Shown in pieces: positions 14,045-20,278 of a stretch of DNA of 20,278 nucleotides. The notes beneath the pieces were generated by a model. It did not search any database. It saw only the letters and a program-made list of their open reading frames with translations, and was not told the origin of the DNA. The stretch is from the NCBI GenBank assembly GCA_016296635.1, contig JAEDIZ010000033.1:1-20278 (forward strand), written 5' to 3'. Source of the stretch: Oscillospiraceae bacterium (GTDB lineage Bacteria > Bacillota > Clostridia > Oscillospirales > Oscillospiraceae). The translations under genes were made by a program, and so were the position numbers. Positions within the stretch are counted from its first letter, which is position 1; every line of letters starts with the position of its first letter.

Positions 14045-16732
14045 ATGAATTTAAGCAGAAAATGGCTCAACGAATTTGTTGATCTTCATGATGTTACCGA
14101 TAAGGAATTCAACGATGAAATGACCCTCTCCGGCTCCAAGGTGGAAACCATCGAGCGCAAGGACGAGGAACTGAAAAATGTTGTGGTCGGCAAGGTTCTG
14201 TCCATGGAAAAACACCCCGACTCCGACCATATGTGGGTCTGTCAGATTGATGTCGGTCAGGACGCACCCGTGCAGATCGTAACCGGCGCATGGAATGTCC
14301 ATGTCGGCGATTATGTTCCGGCTGCCCTGCATAAATCTGTGCTGCCCGGCGGCAAGAAAATCGAAAAAGGCAAGCTGCGCGGCGTAGAATCCAACGGCAT
14401 GCTGTGCGGTCTGAGTGAGCTTGGACTCAACGCAGAACATGATTATCCCTATGCTGCAATCACTGCTGCTGCCCTTTTGACAGACTACAAGCCTCTGGAA
14501 AAAGACAAGCCCTCCATTCCCGCCGACATCAAGCCCGGTGATAAGGTCTTTGGGCCCGTTGTCTGCGGTCGTCTGACCAGTGTGGAAGGTGACGGCTTCA
14601 CTTATGAAGTCAGTGTTTATGACGGCGAGAACACCGCTTCCGTTACAACCAAGTGCCAGAACCTCCACGAGGGAGATCTTGTTGCATACAACACCAAGAG
14701 CGGCTCCATCTGCACTTTAGAGGATCTGCACGCACAGCAGGCGGAATTCCCCCACTGCATTCCCGATGGCATCTTTATCCTGCACGAAGATGGCGTCAAG
14801 CCCGGCGACGATCTTGCAAAGGTCATCGGCTACGACGATTCCATTGTAGAATTTGAAATTACCCCCAACCGCCCGGACTGCCTTTCCGTCATCGGTCTTG
14901 CCCGCGAAGCTAGCGCCACCTTCCATCGTCCTCTGAATCTGCACACGCCGGAAGTCAAGGGCTGCGGCGGCAGCATTGCCGATCTGGTGGACATTGAAAT
15001 TGAAGACGGTGAACTCTGCCCGCGATACACCGCCCGCATGGTCAAGAATGTCAAGATCGCACCGTCTCCTGCCTGGATGCGCGAACGTCTGCGCAATTCC
15101 GGTGTCCGTCCCATCAACAACATCGTTGACATCACCAACTACGTCATGCTGGAGTACGGCCAGCCCATGCACGCATTTGATTTTTCCTGCGTAGAAGGCG
15201 GCAGGATCATCGTCCGTACCGCCCACGAAGGTGAAGTCATTCAGACTCTCGACGGCAACGACCGCAAGCTTTCCACCTCCATGCTCTGCATCTGCGACGA
15301 GAATAAACCCGTCTGCGTGGCAGGCGTCATGGGCGGCGCCAACAGCGAGATCGTCGGCGATACTGCCATGGTTCTCTTCGAGAGTGCAAACTTCAATGGT
15401 GTAAGCGTCCGCCGTACTGCTACCGCGCTCGGTATGCGCACCGATGCCTCCTCCCGCTATGAAAAGGGTCTTGACATGATGAATACCATCAAGGCTGTCG
15501 AGCGTGCCTGCGAGCTGGTCGAACTGCTTGGCTGCGGCGAAGTCGTGGACGGCGTGATGGACGTCATCGCAAAGGACAAGTATCCCACCGTTGTCAAGCT
15601 TGAGCCGGAAAAGATCAACAAGCTGCTCGGCACGGAGCTGGATGAGCTGATCATGCGTGAGATCCTGCTCTCCCTCGGTTTTGAGCTGCAGGGCGATGAC
15701 ATCATCGTTCCCTCCTGGCGCGGTGATGTGGAACACTATTCCGATATTGCAGAAGAAGTTGCCCGTTTCTACGGCTACAACAAGATTCCCAACACCCTCA
15801 TGCGCGGAGAAACCACCCGAGGCGGCTTCTCGGAAGCACAGCTGTTTGACCGCAGCGTCGGCGCTGCCGCAAGAGCACTCGGCTATGATGAGATCATAAC
15901 CTACTCCTTCATCAGCCCGACCTACTATGATAAGATCCGTATGCCGGCAGACTCTCCTCTGCGCAACAGTCTGAAGATTCTGAATCCGCTTGGTGAGGAC
16001 ACCTCCATCATGCGCACCACCATTCTTCCCAGCATGCTGGAAATCGTGACGAGAAACTTCAATTTCCGCAACAAGTCTGCCCGTCTGTATGAGCTCGGCA
16101 AGATCTATCTGCCGCGTGAGGACGGTCTGGCTGACGAGCCGAAATATCTTTCCATGGGCGCTTACGGCGATGGCATCGACTTCTTCAGCTTCAAGGGTAC
16201 GATCGAAGCTATTCTTCAAGAGCTGCGCATCGCAGATGTGAGCTTTGCCGTCTGCAAGGATAACGAGTCCTACCACCCCGGCCGCTGCGCAAAGGTCTAT
16301 GCCGGCGGACGAGAGCTTGGTATCTTCGGTCAGATTCACCCCATCGTTGCAGCGAACTACGGCGTTGATGCTGAAATCTACACCGCAGAGATCTCCTTCG
16401 ATGCACTTTTCGCATCGCGCAGCGGGGTACCCGTCTATCAGCCTCTTCCCAAGTTCCCCACGGTTTCCCGTGACCTTGCCCTCGTCTGTGCAGAAGACCA
16501 GACCGTCGGCGAACTGGAAGCCTGCATCAAGGAAGCAGCCGGTTCACTGCTCAAAAACATCCGACTCTTTGATGTTTATCGCGGCCCCGGTATTGCAGCA
16601 GGCAAAAAATCCGTCGCCTTCTCGCTGGAAATGCGCGCGGATGACCGGACGCTGACAGATGAAGACTCTGTCGGTCTTGTGAATCGGGTCCTTGAAAACC
16701 TCAAGAACAAGCTGGATGTTGTCCTTCGCTGA
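14045..16732 (+). CDS. pheT: Phenylalanyl-tRNA synthetase beta subunit with an unusual internal insert
   Basis: 895 residues against the usual 790-810. Domains: OB-fold tRNA-binding domain (about 40-150, VVVGKVLSMEKHPDSDHMWV...GVESNGMLCGLSELGL), the B3/B4 editing region, B5 domain (about 515-590, SWRGDVEHYSDIAEEVARFYGY), a catalytic-like core, and the C-terminal anticodon-binding FDX-ACB domain (PLPKFPTVSRDLALVC onward). Most of the extra length lies at about 137-234, between HDYPYA and FPHCIPDGIFIL, which are contiguous in typical clostridial PheT. The insert begins with PVVCGRLTSVE and looks like a degenerate second OB fold. AAAGGAG lies 10 nt before the start. No clear terminator follows. 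Confidence 0.96.
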   Translation: MNLSRKWLNEFVDLHDVTDKEFNDEMTLSGSKVETIERKDEELKNVVVGKVLSMEKHPDSDHMWVCQIDVGQDAPVQIVTGAWNVHVGDYVPAALHKSVLPGGKKIEKGKLRGVESNGMLCGLSELGLNAEHDYPYAAITAAALLTDYKPLEKDKPSIPADIKPGDKVFGPVVCGRLTSVEGDGFTYEVSVYDGENTASVTTKCQNLHEGDLVAYNTKSGSICTLEDLHAQQAEFPHCIPDGIFILHEDGVKPGDDLAKVIGYDDSIVEFEITPNRPDCLSVIGLAREASATFHRPLNLHTPEVKGCGGSIADLVDIEIEDGELCPRYTARMVKNVKIAPSPAWMRERLRNSGVRPINNIVDITNYVMLEYGQPMHAFDFSCVEGGRIIVRTAHEGEVIQTLDGNDRKLSTSMLCICDENKPVCVAGVMGGANSEIVGDTAMVLFESANFNGVSVRRTATALGMRTDASSRYEKGLDMMNTIKAVERACELVELLGCGEVVDGVMDVIAKDKYPTVVKLEPEKINKLLGTELDELIMREILLSLGFELQGDDIIVPSWRGDVEHYSDIAEEVARFYGYNKIPNTLMRGETTRGGFSEAQLFDRSVGAAARALGYDEIITYSFISPTYYDKIRMPADSPLRNSLKILNPLGEDTSIMRTTILPSMLEIVTRNFNFRNKSARLYELGKIYLPREDGLADEPKYLSMGAYGDGIDFFSFKGTIEAILQELRIADVSFAVCKDNESYHPGRCAKVYAGGRELGIFGQIHPIVAANYGVDAEIYTAEISFDALFASRSGVPVYQPLPKFPTVSRDLALVCAEDQTVGELEACIKEAAGSLLKNIRLFDVYRGPGIAAGKKSVAFSLEMRADDRTLTDEDSVGLVNRVLENLKNKLDVVLR

Positions 16733-16788
16733 AAGGCATAATCGGCATCATTTCTGTATAAACTTGTTTCAGATGGCATAAAATTGAA

Positions 16789-16827
16789 ACTTGTAACACA
16801 AATGAAACATTCAATCTGTTTACAAGT
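16789..16827. promoter_or_regulatory. Inverted repeat overlapping the ireB -35 region
   Basis: ACTTGTAA (16789-16796) and TTACAAGT (16820-16827) form an 8-bp inverted repeat spaced by 23 nt. The right half covers the -35 box of the ireB promoter. It could be an operator, but spacing is wide and the region is A/T-rich. Confidence 0.35.
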
Positions 16828-16847
16828 CGAAAAGAATCGTTTATGAT
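16819..16847 (+). promoter_or_regulatory. Promoter of ireB
   Basis: TTTACA (16819-16824), a 17-nt spacer, TATGAT (16842-16847). Five of six matches in each box. The start codon is 34 nt downstream. Confidence 0.82.
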
Positions 16848-16880
16848 ACTAGCAAGGATTCTCAAAGGAGGTACGACCAC

Positions 16881-17126
16881 ATGGAAGATAACACAATCAA
16901 ATTTGTAGTCCCGGAAGATGCAAGCGCAGAGATGAAAGCCATCCTGTCTGCCGTCTACGCAGCACTCAACGAAAAGGGATACAACCCGATCAATCAGATC
17001 GTCGGCTATCTTCTCTCGGAGGATCCCACCTATATCACGAACTATAACAATGCCAGAAGTCTGATCTGCAAGCTCGATCGTGATGAACTTCTGCAGGAGC
17101 TTGTCCGGCATTATCTGTTCCATTGA
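16881..17126 (+). CDS. ireB: IreB-family regulatory phosphoprotein (UPF0297)
   Basis: 81 residues, close to the usual 85-90. The family signature GYNPINQIVGYLLSEDPTYIT is followed by NNARSLICKLDRDELLQELVRHYL. In Enterococcus faecalis IreB is a substrate of the PASTA kinase IreK and the phosphatase IreP, and acts as a negative regulator in cell-wall stress and cephalosporin resistance. Threonines near the N-terminus are the phosphorylation sites there; only T5 is available here, so the mode of control may differ. AAAGGAGG lies 9 nt before the ATG. In many Firmicutes the gene is followed by ruvX and a DUF1292 gene; here it has its own promoter and terminator and no such partners. Confidence 0.93.
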   Translation: MEDNTIKFVVPEDASAEMKAILSAVYAALNEKGYNPINQIVGYLLSEDPTYITNYNNARSLICKLDRDELLQELVRHYLFH

Positions 17127-17137
17127 TTCTTTGTGCG

Positions 17138-17172
17138 AAAACGAGCCGTCTGTAAAAGACGGCTCGTTTTTT
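17138..17172 (+). terminator. Intrinsic terminator after ireB
   Basis: A 14-bp perfect stem (AAAACGAGCCGTCT / AGACGGCTCGTTTT) with loop GTAAA, followed by T residues to 17172; 12 nt after the ireB stop. Confidence 0.94.
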
Positions 17173-17174
17173 AT

Positions 17175-17203
17175 TTGCTTTCTTATTTGTAATTTGGTAT
17201 ATT
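17175..17203 (+). promoter_or_regulatory. Possible upstream promoter for the 96-aa gene
   Basis: TTGCTT (17175-17180), a 17-nt spacer, TATATT (17198-17203) with TG two positions upstream (extended -10). The sequence is A/T-rich, so a chance match is possible. It would give a leader of about 150 nt. Confidence 0.4.
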
Positions 17204-17304
17204 ATATAGTACAAGTTCATATCGTTCCATACCCAAACATCCAACCTTTTATATCACGCGAATTCGAGCCAATTGTAATCTTTGTCGTTTTTTTGTAATT
17301 TTTG

Positions 17305-17333
17305 TTGACATATATATGACATTATGTTACAAT
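17305..17333 (+). promoter_or_regulatory. Main promoter for the 96-aa gene and the SH3-NlpC/P60 gene
   Basis: Perfect TTGACA (17305-17310), a 17-nt spacer, TACAAT (17328-17333), with extended -10 TG at 17325-17326. It is among the best promoters in the window. The start codon is 27 nt downstream. Confidence 0.9.
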
Positions 17334-17359
17334 TTGGTTACATTATTATGGAGGTTCTT

Positions 17360-17650
17360 ATGGCAGAAGAAAAAGAACTCCTTTCCTATAAGGGTCATCC
17401 CCTGATGCGAAAGGATAATCTGATCTACTACGGCTCCATGGCTGATTCTCATATCATCATGATGCAGATTCTTGAAACAAAAAAAGAAGGCGATGCCGAC
17501 ATTGCAACGCGCGTCAGCGTTGAGCTTCAGCTCACCGACCCGAATGTCAGAGCAAAAGACCGCATCGTCAAGAAATCGGAAAAAGACGGCTTTTTCACAG
17601 CATTGGATGTTGGCTGTGTCTGGCTGAACAGAGCGTTGAGTTCCAAATAA
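17360..17650 (+). CDS. Small conserved-looking protein of unknown function, 96 residues
   Basis: Start chosen at MAEEKELLSYKGHPL because GGAGG (17350-17354) lies 5 nt upstream; an in-frame ATG at 17324 overlaps the promoter -10 and has no ribosome-binding site. The protein has no signal peptide or membrane segment. Visible segments: LLSYKGHPLMRKDNLIYYGSM (N-terminal), a beta-like IIMMQILETKK, VSVELQLTDP, and an ordered C-terminus (DRIVKKSEKDGFFTALDVGCVWLNRALS). I recall similar uncharacterised clostridial proteins but cannot name the family. It is the first gene of a probable two-gene operon: the secreted NlpC/P60 gene starts 33 nt downstream with no terminator. Strong promoter and clean ribosome-binding site support a real, well-expressed gene. 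Confidence 0.82.
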   Translation: MAEEKELLSYKGHPLMRKDNLIYYGSMADSHIIMMQILETKKEGDADIATRVSVELQLTDPNVRAKDRIVKKSEKDGFFTALDVGCVWLNRALSSK

Positions 17651-17683
17651 CCTGCGCTTTTTGGGGTATGGAGGATAGATAGA

Positions 17684-18562
17684 ATGAAAAAAGAGATCAG
17701 ATTTCTGCTGACGCTCGTGCTGATTGCTGCCATGTTGTGTGCATTCATGCTTCCAGCGGCTGCAATTGAACTGAAGAGCGGCATTGGAATTGTGCAGGTC
17801 AACGGTCTGAGACTTCGTGCGAAAGCATCCTTGGATTCTGAGATTCTGGATAACGCTTCGAAAAATGATGTTGTTGTAGTCATTCGTCAGGTCGGCGATT
17901 TTTACCTTGTCGACTACAATCTTCAGGTCGGCTACATGTCAAAGGATTATGTTACGCTGAAAGATCGGGAAAATGTTGAGCTTGGTTGGGGAAAGGTCAT
18001 TGATTCCTCTATCAATATGCGAGATAAGCCCGATTCTGCCGGAACCTTTGTCGCTGCCCTCTCCTGCGGTGATAAAGCATGGATCATCGGATTCAACTGT
18101 GGCTGGTACAAGGTTCAGTATCAGGGATTGACGGGCTATATCCGTTCCGATCTTTTGGAGCTGACTGAGAAGCCTTCCTGCAATTCCGGCTCTTCTCCCA
18201 TGGGCCAGCAGATCGTTGATCTTGCAAAACAGTATCTCGGAACGCCTTATGTCTGGGGCGGTACAACCACTTCCGGTTTTGACTGCTCCGGCTTTACAAA
18301 ATATGTCTACGGAAAAATGGGCTACACCATTAAAAGAACCGCAAACCAACAGCTGGAATGCGGCAAATCCGTAAGCGAACTTGCAATCGGCGACCTGGTC
18401 TTTTTCGGCAATACTTACGCAAGCTACGAAACCGCAACGCATGTCGGCATTTACATCGGCAATAATCAGTTCATTCATGCCGCTTCCGGCGGAGTGAAGA
18501 TCACAGATCTTTCCAATGACTACTATGCCTGTCGTTATGTAGGAGCAAGAAGAATTATCTGA
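17684..18562 (+). CDS. Secreted SH3b - SH3b - NlpC/P60 peptidoglycan hydrolase
   Basis: 292 residues. Signal peptide about 1-27 (KKEIR, hydrophobic stretch, LPAAA). Two bacterial SH3 domains: about 33-92 (VNGLRLRAKASLDSEIL...VGYMSKDYV) and about 103-160 (SSINMRDKPDSAGTFV...GYIRSDLLEL), expected to bind cell wall. NlpC/P60 domain about 172-292 with C201 (FDCSGF), H253 (THVGIYIG) and H265 (FIHAAS). Likely cuts stem peptides outside the membrane. GGAGG (17670-17674) lies 9 nt before the ATG. It shares its catalytic domain with the SLH protein at 7535-8944 but has no SLH anchors or Gly-rich linker. Two terminators follow in tandem, separating it from spoVAD. A role in growth or in spore/cell separation cannot be told from sequence. 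Confidence 0.94.
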   Translation: MKKEIRFLLTLVLIAAMLCAFMLPAAAIELKSGIGIVQVNGLRLRAKASLDSEILDNASKNDVVVVIRQVGDFYLVDYNLQVGYMSKDYVTLKDRENVELGWGKVIDSSINMRDKPDSAGTFVAALSCGDKAWIIGFNCGWYKVQYQGLTGYIRSDLLELTEKPSCNSGSSPMGQQIVDLAKQYLGTPYVWGGTTTSGFDCSGFTKYVYGKMGYTIKRTANQQLECGKSVSELAIGDLVFFGNTYASYETATHVGIYIGNNQFIHAASGGVKITDLSNDYYACRYVGARRII

Positions 18563-18584
18563 TCGAACAAGTATATTTTTGATT

Positions 18585-18618
18585 GAAGTCGTGCAGAATA
18601 TCTGTGCGACTTCTTTTT
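18585..18618 (+). terminator. Intrinsic terminator after the SH3-NlpC/P60 gene
   Basis: A 13-bp stem (GAAGTCGTGCAGA / TCTGTGCGACTTC, two G-U pairs) with a 3-nt loop and five T residues. Confidence 0.9.
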
Positions 18619-18640
18619 CATTTTTTCCATTCCTCTTTTG

Positions 18641-18673
18641 ACCGCGGGGCAGTTGTCCTGCGGTTATTTTTTT
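18641..18673 (+). terminator. Second tandem terminator before spoVAD
   Basis: A 9-bp stem (ACCGCGGGG / TCCTGCGGT, two G-U pairs) with loop CAGTTG, then TATTTTTTT. With the preceding hairpin it insulates spoVAD from upstream vegetative transcription. Confidence 0.82.
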
Positions 18674-18690
18674 ACTTTCGGCACATACTA
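18662..18690 (+). promoter_or_regulatory. Probable forespore (sigma-G) promoter of spoVAD-spoVAE
   Basis: CATACTA (18684-18690) is a perfect match to the sigma-G -10 pattern CATNNTA. The -35 region (GGTTA, 18662-18666, 17-nt spacer) is only a partial match to GHATR. The predicted start site is about 18697, after the tandem terminators and 23 nt before spoVAD. The 9-mer CATACTATC recurs at 20121-20129. Confidence 0.62.
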
Positions 18691-18719
18691 TCCGCAAAAC
18701 CATGAAACGGAGCGATCAT

Positions 18720-19736
18720 ATGAAACTGCTTCACAAAGGAAAGCAGACCATCGTTTTTGACGAATCGCCTGCGATTCTTTCAAGCGCCGCCATCGGCGGA
18801 AAAAAAGAGTCGGAGGGGCCGCTTGCGGATTACTTTGATTATACATCGAAGGACACAAGTTTTTCTCAAACCAGCTGGGAAAAATCAGAAAGCAAGTTGC
18901 AGGAGCTGGCTCTGGATACCGCAAAACGAAAGCTGGATGTAAAATATGCAGACATTGATGTATTGTTTGCAGGCGATCTGTTGAATCAATGTATCGGTTC
19001 CTCTTTTGCGCTGCGTGATACAAATATCCCCTTTCTTGGGCTATACGGTGCCTGCTCAACCATGGCGGAATCGCTTATCATGGCTTCCGCCGCAGTAAAC
19101 GCCGGATATGTGCGCCTTGCTGCAGCACTCACATCCTCCCATTTTGCTTCCGCAGAACGGCAGTACCGCTTCCCTCTCGGCTACGGCGGGCAGAGAACGC
19201 CTACCGCCCAGTGGACAGTCACCGGCGCAGGCTGCTGCATTGTCGGTACGGAAGGATCTGACATCCATGTCAAAGCGGCAACCATCGGTCACATTGAAGA
19301 CCTTGGCATTAAAGACGCAAACAACATGGGTGCGGCAATGGCTCCTGCAGCCATAAGCACACTTGAAACACATTTTTCCGATCTAGGCTGCTCCCCCACC
19401 GATTATGATCTGATCGTCACGGGCGATCTCGGCAGCCTTGGCAAAAAAATCGTGATCGAGCAGCTTGCAAAGGACGGCTATGATCTTTCGGAAAACTACA
19501 ATGACTGCGGCTGCATGATCTTTGACCTAAAAGAGCAGGACGTCCACGCGGGCGGATCCGGATGCGGCTGCGGAGCCAGCGTACTGTGCGGCTATCTTAT
19601 GCGGCAGCTGCAGACAGGCAAAATCAATAAGCTTCTCTTCTGTGCGACCGGTGCGCTGCTTTCCCCTATTTCCACCTGGCAGGGTGAATCGATCCCCGGA
19701 ATCTGTCATGCAGTTACGATCTGCAAGGAAGGATGA
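18720..19736 (+). CDS. spoVAD: Stage V sporulation protein AD (dipicolinate-binding SpoVA subunit)
   Basis: 338 residues from the chosen ATG, equal to the B. subtilis protein. An ATG 18 nt upstream lacks a ribosome-binding site, whereas GGAG at 18709-18712 is 7 nt before the chosen start. SpoVAD has a thiolase-like fold and binds calcium dipicolinate for uptake into the forespore and release at germination. Typical segments: GKQTIVFDESPAILSSAAIGG, GDLLNQCIGSSFALRD, FLGLYGACSTMAESLIMAS, FPLGYGGQRTPTAQWTVTGAGC, DLIVTGDLGSLGKKIV, NDCGCMIFD and SGCGCGASVLCGYL. spoVAE overlaps or abuts its end. spoVAC, which usually comes directly before spoVAD, is not here. It likely belongs to the sigma-G regulon. 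Confidence 0.97.
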   Translation: MKLLHKGKQTIVFDESPAILSSAAIGGKKESEGPLADYFDYTSKDTSFSQTSWEKSESKLQELALDTAKRKLDVKYADIDVLFAGDLLNQCIGSSFALRDTNIPFLGLYGACSTMAESLIMASAAVNAGYVRLAAALTSSHFASAERQYRFPLGYGGQRTPTAQWTVTGAGCCIVGTEGSDIHVKAATIGHIEDLGIKDANNMGAAMAPAAISTLETHFSDLGCSPTDYDLIVTGDLGSLGKKIVIEQLAKDGYDLSENYNDCGCMIFDLKEQDVHAGGSGCGCGASVLCGYLMRQLQTGKINKLLFCATGALLSPISTWQGESIPGICHAVTICKEG

Positions 19737-19741
19737 ACGCG

Positions 19742-20098
19742 ATGGACTATCTATATGCATTTCTGATTGGCGGCGCGATCTGCGCCGTTGGTCAGATCCT
19801 GATCGACAAAACGAAACTGACGCCGGCAAGAATTCTTGTGTGTTATGTTGTGCTCGGCGTGATTCTCGGCGGATGCGGCGTCTATGAAAAACTGGTGGAA
19901 TTTGCCGGTGCCGGGGCAACCGTGCCTCTGACGGGCTTTGGATATAATCTTGCTAAGGGTGTAAAAGAAGCCATGCAGGAAGACGGTGCGCTCGGTATTC
20001 TGACCGGCGGTCTGAAAGCAGCCGCAGGCGGTATTACAGCTGCAGTATTCTTTGGGTTTCTTGCTGCAGTTATATTTCCGCCCCGAGATAAATCCTAG
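19742..20098 (+). CDS. spoVAE: Stage V sporulation protein AE (SpoVAEb type)
   Basis: 118 residues from MDYLYAFLIGG; B. subtilis SpoVAEb is 116 and starts equivalently. An ATG at 19733 overlaps the spoVAD stop (ATGA) but sits directly on the ribosome-binding site; AAGGAAGG (19725-19732) is 9 nt from the chosen start. A small membrane protein with hydrophobic helices at about 5-22, 31-47 and 92-112, and the family core GQILIDKTKLTPARILV, FAGAGATVPLTGFGYNLAKG and FFGFLAAVIFPP. It is part of the inner-membrane SpoVA complex that moves calcium dipicolinate. Co-transcribed with spoVAD; its stop codon abuts the next promoter. Confidence 0.96.
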   Translation: MDYLYAFLIGGAICAVGQILIDKTKLTPARILVCYVVLGVILGGCGVYEKLVEFAGAGATVPLTGFGYNLAKGVKEAMQEDGALGILTGGLKAAAGGITAAVFFGFLAAVIFPPRDKS

Positions 20099-20127
20099 TA
20101 TTGTTTTTATAATACCATGCCATACTA
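20098..20127 (+). promoter_or_regulatory. Probable sigma-G promoter of the Ser/Gln/Asn repeat gene
   Basis: GTATT (20098-20102, four of five matches to GHATR), an 18-nt spacer, CATACTA (20121-20127, perfect to CATNNTA). The predicted leader contains a small hairpin TGCGA/TCGCA (20132-20145) and ends in GGAGG (20156-20160), 6 nt before the start codon. Confidence 0.65.
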
Positions 20128-20166
20128 TCTATGCGATTTTTCGCAATCTACTTTTGGAGGTACACT

Positions 20167-20278
20167 ATGAACACTCGTAATTCCAACCAGAACTATTCTC
20201 AGAACAGCTCCCAGAACAGCTCCCAGAACAACTCTCAGAACAACTCTCAGAACAACTCTCAGAACAACTCTCAGAACA
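20167..20278 (+). CDS. Ser/Gln/Asn-rich tetrapeptide-repeat protein (3' end outside the window)
   Basis: 37 codons are visible: MNTRNSNQNY, then repeats of SQN(S/N). The GGAGG ribosome-binding site is well placed, and a likely sigma-G promoter lies upstream. There is no signal peptide or hydrophobic segment in the visible part. Composition is almost wholly Ser, Gln and Asn, as in low-complexity hydrophilic proteins of spores or coats; no family can be named from this fragment. Location after spoVAD-spoVAE and the shared -10 word suggest forespore expression. The total length and any folded C-terminal domain lie outside the window. Confidence 0.75.
   Translation, partial: MNTRNSNQNYSQNSSQNSSQNNSQNNSQNNSQNNSQN
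20197..20278 (+). repeat. 12-bp tandem repeat (TCTCAGAACAAC type)
   Basis: Almost seven in-frame copies before the window ends: the first three vary (agc/aac, tct/tcc), the later ones are identical. Near-perfect DNA identity suggests recent expansion by slippage or unequal exchange; copy number may vary between strains. The window edge inside a repeat may also mark an assembly limit. Confidence 0.9.

Noticed and set aside
12970..14070. A 366-codon minus-strand frame opposite pheS
   Set aside because: Shadow of pheS with no family features; it would also end inside the T-box terminator region.
14717..16339. A 540-codon minus-strand frame opposite pheT
   Set aside because: Shadow of pheT: no motif, no ribosome-binding site, and pheT is unambiguous on the other strand.
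18702..18719. Earlier spoVAD start codon at 18702
   Set aside because: No ribosome-binding site upstream; the later ATG has GGAG at 7 nt and gives exactly the usual family length.

Overview
The window is a chromosomal segment of a spore-forming, Gram-positive anaerobe, most likely a gut Clostridia member of the Oscillospiraceae/Ruminococcaceae type. This is inferred from gene content: MurT/GatD, SpoVAD/SpoVAE, a GerS-like lipoprotein beside alr, a T-box in front of pheST, IreB, and two NlpC/P60 secreted hydrolases. No rRNA, tRNA, IS element, prophage or CRISPR array was seen, and most intergenic space is explained by promoters, terminators and one T-box.

Layout. (1) 2-3746, plus strand: the 3' end of ssnA and a complete ygfK, the tail of an anaerobic purine/urate-type catabolic operon, closed by a terminator shared with the convergent sfsA. 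(2) 3796-6630, minus strand: murT-gatD (lipid II amidation), then a terminator hairpin, then sfsA. (3) 6771-8944, plus strand: exoA (xth), overlapping by 4 nt a secreted SLH-SH3-NlpC/P60 protein. (4) 8970-12627, minus strand: nnrD - GerS-like lipoprotein - alr - mazF - a 159-aa unknown gene, read from a clear sigma-A-type promoter at 12654-12682. (5) 12691-16732, plus strand: promoter, Phe T-box, pheS and pheT. PheT is about 95 residues longer than usual because of an insert that resembles a second copy of its OB-fold tRNA-binding domain. (6) 16881-17126: ireB, standing alone with its own promoter and terminator. (7) 17360-18562: a 96-residue conserved-looking gene and an SH3-SH3-NlpC/P60 hydrolase. 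(8) 18720-20278: spoVAD-spoVAE without spoVAC beside them, then the start of a Ser/Gln/Asn repeat protein. The spoVAD and repeat-protein leaders share the 9-mer CATACTATC, which fits a forespore sigma-G -10 element.

Several genes converge on the cell envelope and the spore: lipid II amidation, D-alanine supply, two peptidoglycan hydrolases, IreB (kinase-controlled cell-wall regulation), a putative cortex-lysis cofactor (GerS-like) and the dipicolinate channel proteins. No wholly new multi-gene system is evident. The best leads are the PheT insert, the GerS-like/alr neighbourhood, the probable sigma-G repeat protein, and an antitoxin-less mazF followed by an unknown gene whose ribosome-binding site is buried in a hairpin.
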